Source: Parahoeflea halophila (lineage in GTDB: Bacteria; Pseudomonadota; Alphaproteobacteria; Rhizobiales; Rhizobiaceae). From it: a stretch of DNA of 64,000 nucleotides. The notes beneath the pieces were generated by a model that had not been told where the DNA came from, searched no databases, and saw nothing but the letters and a program-made list of their open reading frames with translations. Positions within the stretch are counted from its first letter, which is position 1; the number at the start of each line of letters is the position of its first letter. A program made the translations under genes and the position numbers. This document shows, in pieces, positions 52,370 through 61,491 of this stretch. The stretch spans positions 1,032,836 through 1,096,835 of the forward strand of contig NZ_OCPC01000001.1 in NCBI RefSeq assembly GCF_900220985.1, in the 5' to 3' direction.

Positions 52370-54555
52370 GCCGCCTCCACCTTGCTGCGGCGCGCCAGAT
52401 GCGCGACCACGTTCTCGATCATTCGCATGCCGGCATCCTGACCCAGGGTCATGATCGATTCGGGGTGGAACTGCACCGCGGCGATCGGCAGGCTTTCATG
52501 TTCGATCGCCATCACCACCCCGTCATCGCTTTCGGCCGTCACCCGAAACTCCTTCGGCAGGCTGGCGTAATCGGCAAAGATCGAATGGTAACGCCCGACC
52601 GTCACTTCCCTCCCCAGCCCGGAGAAGATGACGCCATTCGACGACACCCGGATCCGCGACGGCTTGCCGTGCACCGGCACTGCGAGTTCGCGCAGGGCAC
52701 CGCCAAAGCTCTCGGCCAGTGCCTGCAACCCGAGGCAGACGCCGAACACCGGAAGTTCACGCGCCCGGATCTGCTTGATGGTGGACGCGCAGTCGAAATC
52801 CTTCGGGCTTCCGGGCCCGGGCGACAGCACCACCAGATCCGGCGAAACCCGGTCGAAGACATCATCAGCCACCGGCCCGCGCACCGTGGTCACCTTGGCC
52901 CCGGTCTGGCGGAAGTAATTGGCCAGCGTGTGAACGAAGGAATCCTCGTGATCGACCAGCAGGATCGAGATCCCCTCGCCCACTTTGGCGGTTTCGCGGG
53001 CAGATGAACCGGCATTGCCCAGCCGCGCATCGCGGATCGCCGACAACATCGCCGAAGCCTTCAATTCGGTCTCGGCTTCCTCTTCCTCGGGATCGGAATC
53101 AAACAGCAGCGTCGCCCCGGCCCGCACTTCGGCAATGCCGTCCTTGATCCGGATCGTTCTGAGTGTCAGCCCTGTGTTCATGTCGCCATTGAAGCTGACC
53201 ATGCCGACGGCGCCGCCATACCAGGCCCGCGGGCTCTTCTCGTTCTTCTCCAGAAAACGCATCGCCCAGAGCTTGGGCGCACCGGTTACCGTCACCGCCC
53301 AGGCGTGGCTGAGAAACCCGTCAAAGGCATCCATGCCGTCACGCAGCCGGCCCTCGATATGGTCGACCGTATGGATCAGCCGCGAATACATCTCGATCTG
53401 ACGCCGCCCGATCACCTTGACCGATCCCGGCTCGCAGACGCGGCTCTTGTCGTTGCGGTCGACATCCGAGCACATGGTAAGCTCGGATTCATCCTTCTTC
53501 GAATTGAGCAGCTTGAGGATCTGCTCCGAATCCGAGATCGCATCCTCGCCGCGCTTGATGGTGCCGGAAATCGGGCAGGTCTCGATCCGCCGTCCGTTGA
53601 CCCGGACGAACATCTCCGGCGAGGCGCCAACGAGATATTCCTGGTTGCCCAGATTGATGAAGAAGGAATAGGGCGATGGGTTGATGGCCTTGAGCCGCCG
53701 GCTGATCTCCGATGGCCGCGCTTCGCAACGCTCCAGAAAGGTCTGGCCCGGCACCACCTCGAACAGGTCGCCACGCTTGAAACTCTCCTTGGCACGTTTG
53801 ACCAGCTCCGCATATTCGCCCGGCGTATGGTCGCCGCGTGCCGGGATGCTGCCGGCATGCTTGAACGGCTCCGGCGCTATCGTCGCGTCGCGGCCTTCCG
53901 TGGTCACGCCGTCGAGCGCGAAATCATAGCGGTCGATCCAGGCCTTGGCGGCGTGGTGATCGACCACCAGTATTTCATCGGGCAGGAACAGCAGCAGGTC
54001 ACGCTGGTCGTCGGGACGTTTGAGCGACTGCGGCACCGGGTCGAACTGGAACGCCAGATCGTAGCCGAAGGCGCCGTAAAACCCGATATTGCCGTCTTCC
54101 GCCGAATGGAACTGATCGACAATCACCCGCAGCACGGAGAACACGGTCGGCGCGCGCGACCGTTCCTCTTCCGAGAAAACCCGGTCGGGCTCGGCGATGT
54201 CGATATGGATGAATTTCGGCTCCCGGCTCGAGACCGCGAATTCCGCATGCCCGTCAAGCCGGACTGCCAGAATGTCGAGCAGCGCTTCGCCGCGCCCGTT
54301 ATAGGCTTCGACCTTGAGCTTCCGCCCTTGCGAGGAAATCCCCAGCGGCGGATCGACGATTGCGGTGTCCCAGCGGGTGTAGCGGCCCGGATACTCGTAG
54401 TTTGACGAAAACACCGCCCCGCGCCGGCTGTCGAGCGCGTCGATATAACTCGAGATCGCATCCGCGTAGGGCGTTTCGCGCCGCCGCCGCGTCACTGTCA
54501 CACCGCCGCGCGTCGTATACTGTGCCGCGTTGTCTGAAACTACCGTCGTGCCCAT
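52366..54555 (-). CDS. trpE: Fused anthranilate synthase TrpE(G)
   Basis: Makes anthranilate from chorismate and glutamine, first step of tryptophan synthesis. The 729-residue length equals the rhizobial TrpE-TrpG fusion. The TrpE part (about 1-510) has [11 protein letters not shown] near 335-345, and [21 protein letters not shown]. The TrpG part (about 530-729) has [11 protein letters not shown] near 592-602, the catalytic cysteine in [13 protein letters not shown] near 618-630 and [10 protein letters not shown] near 704-713. The ATG at 54555 is the family start. Expression is controlled by the trpL attenuator upstream. Confidence 0.97.
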   Translation of the reverse strand: MGTTVVSDNAAQYTTRGGVTVTRRRRETPYADAISSYIDALDSRRGAVFSSNYEYPGRYTRWDTAIVDPPLGISSQGRKLKVEAYNGRGEALLDILAVRLDGHAEFAVSSREPKFIHIDIAEPDRVFSEEERSRAPTVFSVLRVIVDQFHSAEDGNIGFYGAFGYDLAFQFDPVPQSLKRPDDQRDLLLFLPDEILVVDHHAAKAWIDRYDFALDGVTTEGRDATIAPEPFKHAGSIPARGDHTPGEYAELVKRAKESFKRGDLFEVVPGQTFLERCEARPSEISRRLKAINPSPYSFFINLGNQEYLVGASPEMFVRVNGRRIETCPISGTIKRGEDAISDSEQILKLLNSKKDESELTMCSDVDRNDKSRVCEPGSVKVIGRRQIEMYSRLIHTVDHIEGRLRDGMDAFDGFLSHAWAVTVTGAPKLWAMRFLEKNEKSPRAWYGGAVGMVSFNGDMNTGLTLRTIRIKDGIAEVRAGATLLFDSDPEEEEAETELKASAMLSAIRDARLGNAGSSARETAKVGEGISILLVDHEDSFVHTLANYFRQTGAKVTTVRGPVADDVFDRVSPDLVVLSPGPGSPKDFDCASTIKQIRARELPVFGVCLGLQALAESFGGALRELAVPVHGKPSRIRVSSNGVIFSGLGREVTVGRYHSIFADYASLPKEFRVTAESDDGVVMAIEHESLPIAAVQFHPESIMTLGQDAGMRMIENVVAHLARRSKVEAA

Positions 54556-54605
54556 TTCAAAACTCCGTTTGAACCGGTCCAGCAACCTGATCCGGCGGGG
54601 CAAAC

Positions 54606-54640
54606 AAAAAGCCGCCGGACCTTGGGGTCCCGGGCGGCTT
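54606..54640 (-). terminator. trp attenuator terminator
   Basis: On the minus strand AAGCCGCC-x2-GGACC and GGTCC-GGCGGCTT (54609-54640) form a long stem with a CCAA loop followed by TTTTTG (54610-54605). It lies between trpL and trpE(G) and would release a short leader RNA when tryptophan is plentiful. Confidence 0.88.
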
Positions 54641-54675
54641 GTTGATCTTAAACGCGCATGCGTGGTCAGGGCCGC

Positions 54676-54723
54676 CTAGAAGCGAACCCACCACCAATTG
54701 TTCTGTGCCACGTGCATCGTCAT
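54676..54723 (-). CDS. trpL: trp leader peptide
   Basis: A 15-residue peptide, MTMHVAQNNWWWVRF, with three consecutive tryptophan codons (TGG TGG TGG) followed by TAG. It lies upstream of the attenuator hairpin and trpE(G). In Sinorhizobium meliloti the equivalent leader RNA rnTrpL and peptide peTrpL also act in trans on other mRNAs (established there, untested here). The ATG lies eight bases after the -10 element, so the message is probably leaderless as in S. meliloti. Confidence 0.92.
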   Translation of the reverse strand: MTMHVAQNNWWWVRF

Positions 54724-54731
54724 GCCCAAGC

Positions 54732-54759
54732 TCTTAGCGCAGGCGGCGCAAAGCATCAA
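54732..54759 (-). promoter_or_regulatory. Candidate trp promoter
   Basis: On the minus strand TTGATG (54759-54754) and CTAAGA (54737-54732) are 16 bases apart. The expected transcription start coincides with the A or preceding base of the trpL ATG at 54723. Confidence 0.6.
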
Positions 54760-54773
54760 GTGCGATAACGGTT

Positions 54774-55586
54774 TCAGGCGTTTTCGACGTTGATGCGCCG
54801 CCAGATCGCTTCGGCGAAGGAATAGACCGAAAACAGGAAGAACCCCGCCCCGGTTGCAGCCAGCAGCCAGACGCCGAAAGGCAGGCCGGCGATGAAGTCG
54901 AGCGCATCACCAAGTCCCGCACCAGCGCCGTCGCCTTGCAAGCCGTACCGCAGCAGCAGGAAGGCGATGATCAGGAAGATCACGCCGCGGGCACACAATC
55001 CGCCGATGGCCGCAACATCGATCCATTTGGCTACCTTTGGCGAAGCCTCGATATGATCGCGATACTTGCGGCTGATAGCCTTCCAGATATGCGCCCCTCC
55101 GACGATGGCGAAAATGGCGCTCAGAGTGAGCGAGACCGGACCTGCGCCAATGAAACGGGCTGCTGTCTCGGCAAAGCCGCCTCCGGAACCTCCTCCAGAG
55201 GAAAAACTTCCGCCCCACCACAGCGAGAAGGCATAGGCCATCAGAAAGCCGTAGGAGGCCGCCGACCCGATCAGACCGGCGCGCACCGCCAGGCCGAACG
55301 GTTTTACCCCATGATCATCGGTGTCGAACACCGCCTGCACGAGACGCCACAGGCAATAGCCTGCCAGACTGACGATCAGCAGCGGCGCCAGGATGGCGCT
55401 TGCCGTAGATTGGGTGATGAAGCGCACTGCATCCTTGGAATCGCCGCCACTGCCCGTCGTCAAGGCCGCACTGACAATGAAAAATGCCAGCACCAGATAG
55501 ACCAGCCCGCGTGCACCGTAGCCCAGCCGCGCGAATGGCTTGAACCAGTCGTGCCAAGTCGTGTCGTCAGCCATTGAAACCGCCAT
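54774..55586 (-). CDS. DUF1206 membrane protein
   Basis: A 270-residue protein with six hydrophobic helices arranged as three DUF1206 repeats of paired helices; each begins with an ARLGYGARGLVYLVLAFF-like or GGLCARGVIFLIIAFLL-like segment. Function unknown; the family is found in envelope contexts. The ATG at 55586 is chosen because GGAAGGA lies seven bases upstream and it overlaps the PAP2 stop in TGATG. Confidence 0.88.
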   Translation of the reverse strand: MAVSMADDTTWHDWFKPFARLGYGARGLVYLVLAFFIVSAALTTGSGGDSKDAVRFITQSTASAILAPLLIVSLAGYCLWRLVQAVFDTDDHGVKPFGLAVRAGLIGSAASYGFLMAYAFSLWWGGSFSSGGGSGGGFAETAARFIGAGPVSLTLSAIFAIVGGAHIWKAISRKYRDHIEASPKVAKWIDVAAIGGLCARGVIFLIIAFLLLRYGLQGDGAGAGLGDALDFIAGLPFGVWLLAATGAGFFLFSVYSFAEAIWRRINVENA

Positions 55587-56317
55587 CACACAGTCCTTCC
55601 GCTTCGTCGTTGTATCATGTGGAAAACAAGCCAGGAAAAGCTGGCCCATGCAGCACCCAGCGCCCAGCCGGCTGCCACGTCGCTTGGCCAGTGAACACCC
55701 AGATAGACACGGCTGACGCCGACTATCACCGCAACCAACATGGCGACACCCAGGACGTAGGCCCTCGCCCGCCGGTTGTCGAGGAAACCGATCACGATGG
55801 CGGCCAGCGTCAGATAGGCCACGGTCGTCACCAGCGCATGACCGCTGGGAAAACTGGCGGTATGAACCGTATCGAGGTGGTCGACCAGGTCAGGCCGCGG
55901 CCGGGAATAGTATTGCTTGAGACTGTAGCTGATAAGAGCGCCACAGCCGACAGATATCACGGCGTAAAGCGCTGCGCCGTAATGCTTGGTCACGACGAAG
56001 AAGCCCGACACCGCAGCAAGCGTGAGCACGATCAACGGATATCCCCCGACCGCAGTCACCTCGACTGCCGTCTCCTGCAGCCACCCCGGCCCCAGCATGC
56101 GGGACGGGTCACCGGCGGCCCGGAACATCAGAAACAGCGTTTTATCGAACGTGCGGATTTCACCTTCAGCCACTTCATCGGCGATCTCGATAAAGCCGTA
56201 AACGCCCATCGTCACGATGCCGAGCAAGAACACCGGGAGACGGTTGGCGTTGCCGGTTTTGAGCCCGCGCACCAGCCAGTCTCTCAGTGTTCCCGAAATT
56301 TTATTGTCAGCCATCAA
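55586..56317 (-). CDS. PAP2-family membrane phosphatase
   Basis: A 243-residue membrane phosphatase, probably acting on phosphatidic acid or undecaprenyl pyrophosphate at the periplasmic face. The three motifs are KQYYSRPRP near 128-136, SFPSGHA near 149-155 and SRVYLGVHWPSDV near 199-211, with the catalytic histidines in PSGH and VHWPSD. Several helices surround them. Coupled with the downstream DUF1206 gene by a one-base TGATG overlap. Confidence 0.93.
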   Translation of the reverse strand: MMADNKISGTLRDWLVRGLKTGNANRLPVFLLGIVTMGVYGFIEIADEVAEGEIRTFDKTLFLMFRAAGDPSRMLGPGWLQETAVEVTAVGGYPLIVLTLAAVSGFFVVTKHYGAALYAVISVGCGALISYSLKQYYSRPRPDLVDHLDTVHTASFPSGHALVTTVAYLTLAAIVIGFLDNRRARAYVLGVAMLVAVIVGVSRVYLGVHWPSDVAAGWALGAAWASFSWLVFHMIQRRSGRTV

Positions 56318-56498
56318 GTTTGCCAGCCCGTTGTCTCGTCACTAACATGAACACGCTAGCCGCGTCTTCGTTCCAAAATTTGCGGATCACGCGCGCCGCG
56401 CATTACTGTTTCGTAATCTGGCGGCCACCGAACGGAAAGGTGGCGTCTTTCACCCTGTAACCGTCCAGACAGTTGGGAACTATAAAGGAGGAGATATC

Positions 56499-57275
56499 AT
56501 GGACGGTTCAGCACCCCGTCCTGTAACTGCGGGCCTCGTCATTGCCGGCATCGCTGCAAGCGCCACCGCTGCCGATGCCGCATCAGGATCGGTGTCCATC
56601 ACCAAGAGCCGCGGCCAGATCTGCATGGTTTCAAATGGCCTGCCCGACCACGCAACCGGCAAGTTTCCGAACGCCGGCAACCCGCACCGGATCAGGGCGC
56701 AGCACATCGAGGTTTGTGTTCCGGAAAACCCGAAAAAGACCGGCCGTGCCACCATGCTTCGCGGTTCCACCGGCTTTGCCCTGAATGGCGTGATGCTGCG
56801 TCCCGGCACTGCCGACTATTATGACCCGTCCTCCCGCAGGGGCTTCAGCCGCAACCGCGCATCCGGCTGGTTGCTCGATGGCAAGGGGGCTGCCGAATTG
56901 CTGGGCCTCGACAGGAACAATGCCCATGTCGACCAGCGCGGCCTCTACCACTACCATGCCAAGCCGACGGGCATGCTCAAACGTGCCAAGTCGAGCCATG
57001 TCGGTTTTGCCGCAGACGGTTTCGAAATCCACTACGTCGGATCAAGGGCGAAGTCCGGCTACACGCTCAAGCTGGGAAATCGCAAGGGCGGGCCCGGCGG
57101 CAGGCATGACGGCACCTATGTGCAGGACTGGCAGTACACCGGCGGATCGGGCAAGCTCGACAAATGCAACGGTGGCACGCTGAACAGCAAGTTCGTCTAT
57201 TTCATCACCGACAGCTATCCCTATCTGCCGCATTGTGTCTGGGGCAGGGTGAGCCGCGGCTTCAACAGGCTCTGA
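56499..57275 (+). CDS. Secreted YHYH-domain protein
   Basis: A 258-residue protein with an Ala-rich signal peptide (about 1-28, ending ADAAS). LYHYHAKPTGM near 149-159 gives the YHYH motif of this family, and the domain is flanked by MLRPGTADYY and VGFAADGFEIHY. Cysteines in QICMV, EVCVPE, DKCNGG and LPHCVW could form disulfides. The family is extracytoplasmic with no established activity. AAGGAGGAG lies just before the ATG. Single gene. Confidence 0.87.
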   Translation: MDGSAPRPVTAGLVIAGIAASATAADAASGSVSITKSRGQICMVSNGLPDHATGKFPNAGNPHRIRAQHIEVCVPENPKKTGRATMLRGSTGFALNGVMLRPGTADYYDPSSRRGFSRNRASGWLLDGKGAAELLGLDRNNAHVDQRGLYHYHAKPTGMLKRAKSSHVGFAADGFEIHYVGSRAKSGYTLKLGNRKGGPGGRHDGTYVQDWQYTGGSGKLDKCNGGTLNSKFVYFITDSYPYLPHCVWGRVSRGFNRL

Positions 57276-57555
57276 CCAGGTCAATGGCGGTCCGGGCCCG
57301 TTAGCGGTCCGGACCCGGCCGGCAACGAACGGGGGTGTAAGGACCACCGGATCAGGAGCTGGATTGCAGCGCCACAGCCGGTTTCAAGCGACGCGCCTGC
57401 CGCATCATCAACGCAGCGGTAAGCCGTGCGCCAGACAGCTGCACCAGCAGAAAATACCGCTTCCGATAAGCCGCAATGCATCTTTTTGGCTTGTCGCGCG
57501 TTTCCCCTTCGTGATGCACAGACGGGATGCATTGTGGAACGGGGAAGAGGTTTCG

Positions 57556-58533
57556 ATGGACACCATCCAGATCATGCTCGCCATCGCAGCTGCTACCTTT
57601 GCGGCTGTTGTGACGTTCGGCAAGGCCCAGGCCGCGGCGATGGACCCGGCCGCCATCAACGCTGCAACCTTCACCGGAGAGCAATTGCCGGACGGGCAGA
57701 GCCCGCTGGCCGTCCGTCTGCAAATCCTGCTCGACCGTGCCGGAGCCTCCCCCGGCGTGATCGACGGCTATTCCGGTGAAAATGTCGAGAAGGCAATCCG
57801 CGGGTTCGAGCAGGTAAACGGCATCGAGGCCGACGGCCTGATGGATCCGCTGGTCTGGGACACGCTGCAGGCGATGGGGGACGATGTCATCGTCTCCTAC
57901 ACCATCACCGCAGAAGACACCTCGGGACTCTCCGCAGAGCTGCCGGAGGACTATTCCGAGCTCGCCAAGCTCGAATGGCTGGGCTTTACCAGCGTCCGGG
58001 AGAAACTGGCCGAGCGCTTCCACATGGACGAGGACTTTCTCTCCGATCTCAATCCCGGTGCGCAGTTCACCGCAGGAGAAAGCATTTTTGTGGCCGACCC
58101 CGGCGCCAATCAAAAAGCCGAAGTCGCAAGCCTCGTTGCCGACAAAAGCCAGGCGCGGCTGCTGGCCTATGATGCCTCCAAGACCCTGATCGGTATCTAC
58201 CCGGTGACCATCGGCAGTTCGAGCACGCCATCCCCCTCCGGCACCCACACAGTCGAAGCTGTCGCCATGGACCCCACTTACAGCTATGATCCCGAAACCA
58301 ATTTCGTTCAGGGTGACAACACCCAACCACTGACCCTGCCGCCTGGGCCGAACGGGCCGGTCGGCAATGTCTGGATTGATCTGTCGGAGCCGACCTACGG
58401 CATCCATGGAACACCGCATCCCTCCAAGATCGACAAGACCAGCAGTCACGGCTGCGTGCGCATGACCAACTGGGATGCGCAAGAACTGGCCCACATGGTC
58501 AGCCAAGGCGTGACCGTGGAATTCAGGGATTGA
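57556..58533 (+). CDS. L,D-transpeptidase with peptidoglycan-binding domain
   Basis: A 325-residue periplasmic enzyme. Signal peptide at about 1-30, a peptidoglycan_binding_1 domain at 45-95 (LQILLDRAGASPGVIDGYSGENVEKAI), a LysM-like segment near 150-175, and a YkuD domain at 195-325 with YGIHGTPHPSKI and the catalytic SHGCVRM (Cys near 302). It makes 3-3 crosslinks or attaches outer membrane proteins. The in-frame upstream ATG at 57364 would hide the signal peptide, so 57556 is used. Four bases before the extensin-like gene. Confidence 0.93.
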   Translation: MDTIQIMLAIAAATFAAVVTFGKAQAAAMDPAAINAATFTGEQLPDGQSPLAVRLQILLDRAGASPGVIDGYSGENVEKAIRGFEQVNGIEADGLMDPLVWDTLQAMGDDVIVSYTITAEDTSGLSAELPEDYSELAKLEWLGFTSVREKLAERFHMDEDFLSDLNPGAQFTAGESIFVADPGANQKAEVASLVADKSQARLLAYDASKTLIGIYPVTIGSSSTPSPSGTHTVEAVAMDPTYSYDPETNFVQGDNTQPLTLPPGPNGPVGNVWIDLSEPTYGIHGTPHPSKIDKTSSHGCVRMTNWDAQELAHMVSQGVTVEFRD

Positions 58534-58537
58534 GCCG

Positions 58538-59359
58538 ATGCGTCGTCTCATTGCCCTGCCCGTGCTCGCCGCTGTTGCTCTGGGGCTTACTCTGCCTGAC
58601 GAAGGCCCGGTCCCGTTAGAGAACCCGCGTGCGGAGTCGCCAGCCGGGGATACCGCTCCCGTTCTGGAAGCCCGGCCGGAAGACAAGGCGGGAGCAGCAA
58701 CATCGGACGAGACCGAAGCCGAAGACAAAGACATTGCGTCGAAACCCGCCAAGGTTATGAAAAAACCCGCGCCAGCACCGGCCATAACCGCACCCGAGCC
58801 AACCGAAGCCGCGCTTGCCCATTGCGAAGCCGAGCTTCGCAAGCTCGGTGCCGTTTTCGAGCGGCACGACCCCCTGCGCGGCAAGAACGGCTGCGGCATC
58901 GAGGCGCCTTACAGTCTCGAGCAGATCGTTCCCGGCGTGACCCTGGCCCCCGCCTCGCAAGTTCGCTGCGAGACCGCCCTCGCGCTAGCCCGCTGGACCG
59001 ACACCGTGGTCCTGCCGGCGACAGAGGCCCTGTCCGACGAGGCCACGCTGACCGCAATCAATCACGGCTCCACCTATGTCTGCCGCCGCCGCAACAATGC
59101 CGCGACCGGCAAGATGTCTGAACACGCCATCGGCAATGCAGTCGATGTCATGAGCTTCGAGTTCGAAGGCCATGACCCGATTCCGGTGTCACCAAAGGCA
59201 GGCGACGGCACCCTGGAGGAGGCTTTCCAGCGTGCCGTTCGCGGCGGTGCCTGCCTGCATTTCACCACCGTGCTCGGCCCCGGCTCGAATGCCAGCCATG
59301 CCGACCATCTGCATCTCGACATCATCGAGCGGAAGCGCGGCTACCGGCTTTGCGAGTAG
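58538..59359 (+). CDS. Extensin-like family protein
   Basis: A 273-residue secreted protein. Short signal sequence (about 1-22), an Ala/Pro/Glu-rich linker to about 88, then the Extensin-like_C domain with C91, GCGIEAPYSL near 114-123, VCRRRNNAATGKMSEHAIGNAVDV near 184-207 and the HxDHLHLD motif near 256-263. The SEHxxGxAxD and HADHLH signature resembles D-Ala-D-Ala metallopeptidases, so a peptidoglycan hydrolase role is plausible. It is paired with the L,D-transpeptidase in one operon. Confidence 0.88.
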   Translation: MRRLIALPVLAAVALGLTLPDEGPVPLENPRAESPAGDTAPVLEARPEDKAGAATSDETEAEDKDIASKPAKVMKKPAPAPAITAPEPTEAALAHCEAELRKLGAVFERHDPLRGKNGCGIEAPYSLEQIVPGVTLAPASQVRCETALALARWTDTVVLPATEALSDEATLTAINHGSTYVCRRRNNAATGKMSEHAIGNAVDVMSFEFEGHDPIPVSPKAGDGTLEEAFQRAVRGGACLHFTTVLGPGSNASHADHLHLDIIERKRGYRLCE

Positions 59360-59402
59360 GCGCAAGCCCTTACGCCGGATTTTCGCCAGAGTATCGGCCC
59401 GG

Positions 59403-61082
59403 TCAGAACAGGCCTTCGATCTGGCCCTGCTCGTTGAGAAAGATCTTCTCCGACGATGGCACCCTGGGCAGACCCGGCATGGTCATTATCTCGCCGGTGA
59501 TGACGACGATGAACCCTGCCCCTGCTGACAGCCGGACCTCGCGAATTGCGACGCTGTGGTCCGTCGGCGCGCCGCGCAGATTGGGGTCGGTCGAAAACGA
59601 GTACTGCGTCTTGGCCATGCAGACCGGAAGATTGCCATAGCCCTGCGCCTCCCATTGCCTGAGCTGCTCACGCACCGATTTGTCCGCTGTCACCTCGCCA
59701 GCGTGATAGATCGACTTGGCGATGGTCTCGATCTTCTCGAACAACGGCATGTCGTCGGCATAAAGCGGTGCGAACTGCGCCTGGCCGGATTCGGCAAGCT
59801 CGACCACCTTGTGCGCCAGATCCTCGATACCCGCCGAACCTTGCGCCCAATGCTTGCACAGGATCGCCTCGACCCCGAGGGTCGCGACATAGTCCTTGAC
59901 CGCCTGCACCTCGGCTTCGGTATCGGTGACGAAATGATTGATCGCCACCACCACCGGAACGCCGAATTTCTTCACGTTCTGCACATGCCGGCCGAGATTG
60001 GCGCAGCCCTTCTCGACCGCAGCGATATTCTCCGGCCCGAGATCTTCCTTCTTCACACCGCCATTCATCTTCATCGCCCGAACCGTGGCCACGATCACCG
60101 CCGCGTCGGGCTTGAGCCCGGCCTTGCGGCACTTGATGTCGAAGAATTTCTCAGCACCCAGATCGGCCCCGAAGCCGGCTTCCGTGACCACGTAATCAGC
60201 AAGCTTCAACGCCGTCGTGGTGGCCACAACCGAATTGCAGCCATGGGCAATGTTGGCAAACGGACCGCCATGCACGAAAGCCGGATTGTTTTCCAGCGTC
60301 TGCACCAGGTTGGGCTGCATCGCGTCCTTGAGCAGCACCGTCATCGCCCCGTCAGCCTTGATGTCGCGGCAATAGACCGGCGTCTTGTCGCGGCGGTAGG
60401 CCACGACGATCGCGCCCAACCGTTGCTGCAGGTCCTCGAGATCCCGCGCCAGGCAAAGGATCGCCATGACTTCGGAGGCGACGGTAATGTCGAACCCGGT
60501 CTGACGCGGAAAACCGTTGGCGACCCCGCCGAGATTGACCACGATATCTCTGAGCGCCCGGTCGTTCATGTCCATCACCCGGCGCCAGACCACCCGGCGC
60601 GCATCGATCTCCAGCGCGTTGCCCCAGTAGATGTGGTTGTCGATCATTGCCGAGAGCAGATTGTGGGCGCTGGTGATGGCGTGGAAATCGCCGGTGAAAT
60701 GCAGGTTCATCTCTTCCATCGGCACGACTTGCGCCATGCCGCCTCCCGCGGCCCCGCCCTTCATGCCGAAATTCGGTCCCAGCGAGGCTTCGCGTATGCA
60801 GATCATGGCATTCTTGCCGATGCGGTTGAGACCGTCACCCAGCCCGACTGTCGTGGTGGTCTTGCCTTCACCGGCCGGCGTCGGGTTGATCGCAGTCACG
60901 AGGATCAGCTTGCCGTCCGGCCTGTCCTTCTGCAGGGCGATGAAATCGGCTGAAACCTTGGCCTTGTCGTGGCCATAGGGAACCAGATCCAGCTCAGGAA
61001 TCCCGAGCTTGCCGCCGATCTCCATGATCGGTTTCTTGTTCGCCGCGCGGGCAATCTCGATATCGGATTTGTACTCAGCCAT
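59403..61082 (-). CDS. fhs: Formate-tetrahydrofolate ligase
   Basis: ATP-dependent synthesis of 10-formyltetrahydrofolate from formate. The 559-residue protein has the family length and the ATP motif [18 protein letters not shown] near 67-84, then [18 protein letters not shown] near 98-115 and [13 protein letters not shown] near 381-393. It is a single gene; the 5' region contains two adjacent hairpins (61188-61239). It serves one-carbon metabolism and formate assimilation. Confidence 0.97.
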   Translation of the reverse strand: MAEYKSDIEIARAANKKPIMEIGGKLGIPELDLVPYGHDKAKVSADFIALQKDRPDGKLILVTAINPTPAGEGKTTTTVGLGDGLNRIGKNAMICIREASLGPNFGMKGGAAGGGMAQVVPMEEMNLHFTGDFHAITSAHNLLSAMIDNHIYWGNALEIDARRVVWRRVMDMNDRALRDIVVNLGGVANGFPRQTGFDITVASEVMAILCLARDLEDLQQRLGAIVVAYRRDKTPVYCRDIKADGAMTVLLKDAMQPNLVQTLENNPAFVHGGPFANIAHGCNSVVATTTALKLADYVVTEAGFGADLGAEKFFDIKCRKAGLKPDAAVIVATVRAMKMNGGVKKEDLGPENIAAVEKGCANLGRHVQNVKKFGVPVVVAINHFVTDTEAEVQAVKDYVATLGVEAILCKHWAQGSAGIEDLAHKVVELAESGQAQFAPLYADDMPLFEKIETIAKSIYHAGEVTADKSVREQLRQWEAQGYGNLPVCMAKTQYSFSTDPNLRGAPTDHSVAIREVRLSAGAGFIVVITGEIMTMPGLPRVPSSEKIFLNEQGQIEGLF

Positions 61083-61491
61083 GGTGTGGTTTCCTCTTCC
61101 CGTCGCAGCCGTGTCTCCCGCACGGCGTCAAGCAGTGAATAGAGACCGAAAGAAGGATCGATGCTTGCATGAAACGGGACGCCCAATGCGCCGTTTGCGA
61201 CACGATGAGGCGGCGCAACCTTCCAGGCAGCCTGGGTTGCCCGTTGGGGGAAAAAACCGAAAACGCAGGACAGGTTAAAGACCCCAGAGACCAGACAGTT
61301 TATTCTGTTCTCCCGATTCCCCGCGCGGGCCCTGTGAACAGCCGACCCCATACTGCCCAGCCACGACGCTGTGACCCGATCTGAAAACGATCAGCAAACG
61401 GTACGTCAAGCCAGCCCCGCATTGCTCATCAAACCATACTACCGGAAATCGATCTGACCGAGCCAAGGTCGTTTTCCCGAAAGGCATTGAA
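61083..61491. other. Divergent intergenic region of fhs and the histidine kinase gene
   Basis: No gene recognised. Two adjacent stems lie upstream of fhs: GCGCCG/CGGCGC (61188-61193 with 61211-61216) and CAACC-CAGG/CCTG-GGTTG (61216-61239). They might be a 5' UTR element of fhs, but no known riboswitch pattern was recognised. Confidence 0.4.

Noticed and set aside
61083-61280. Known folate, glycine or SAM riboswitch upstream of fhs
   Set aside because: Stems are present but none of the conserved loop sequences was recognised.
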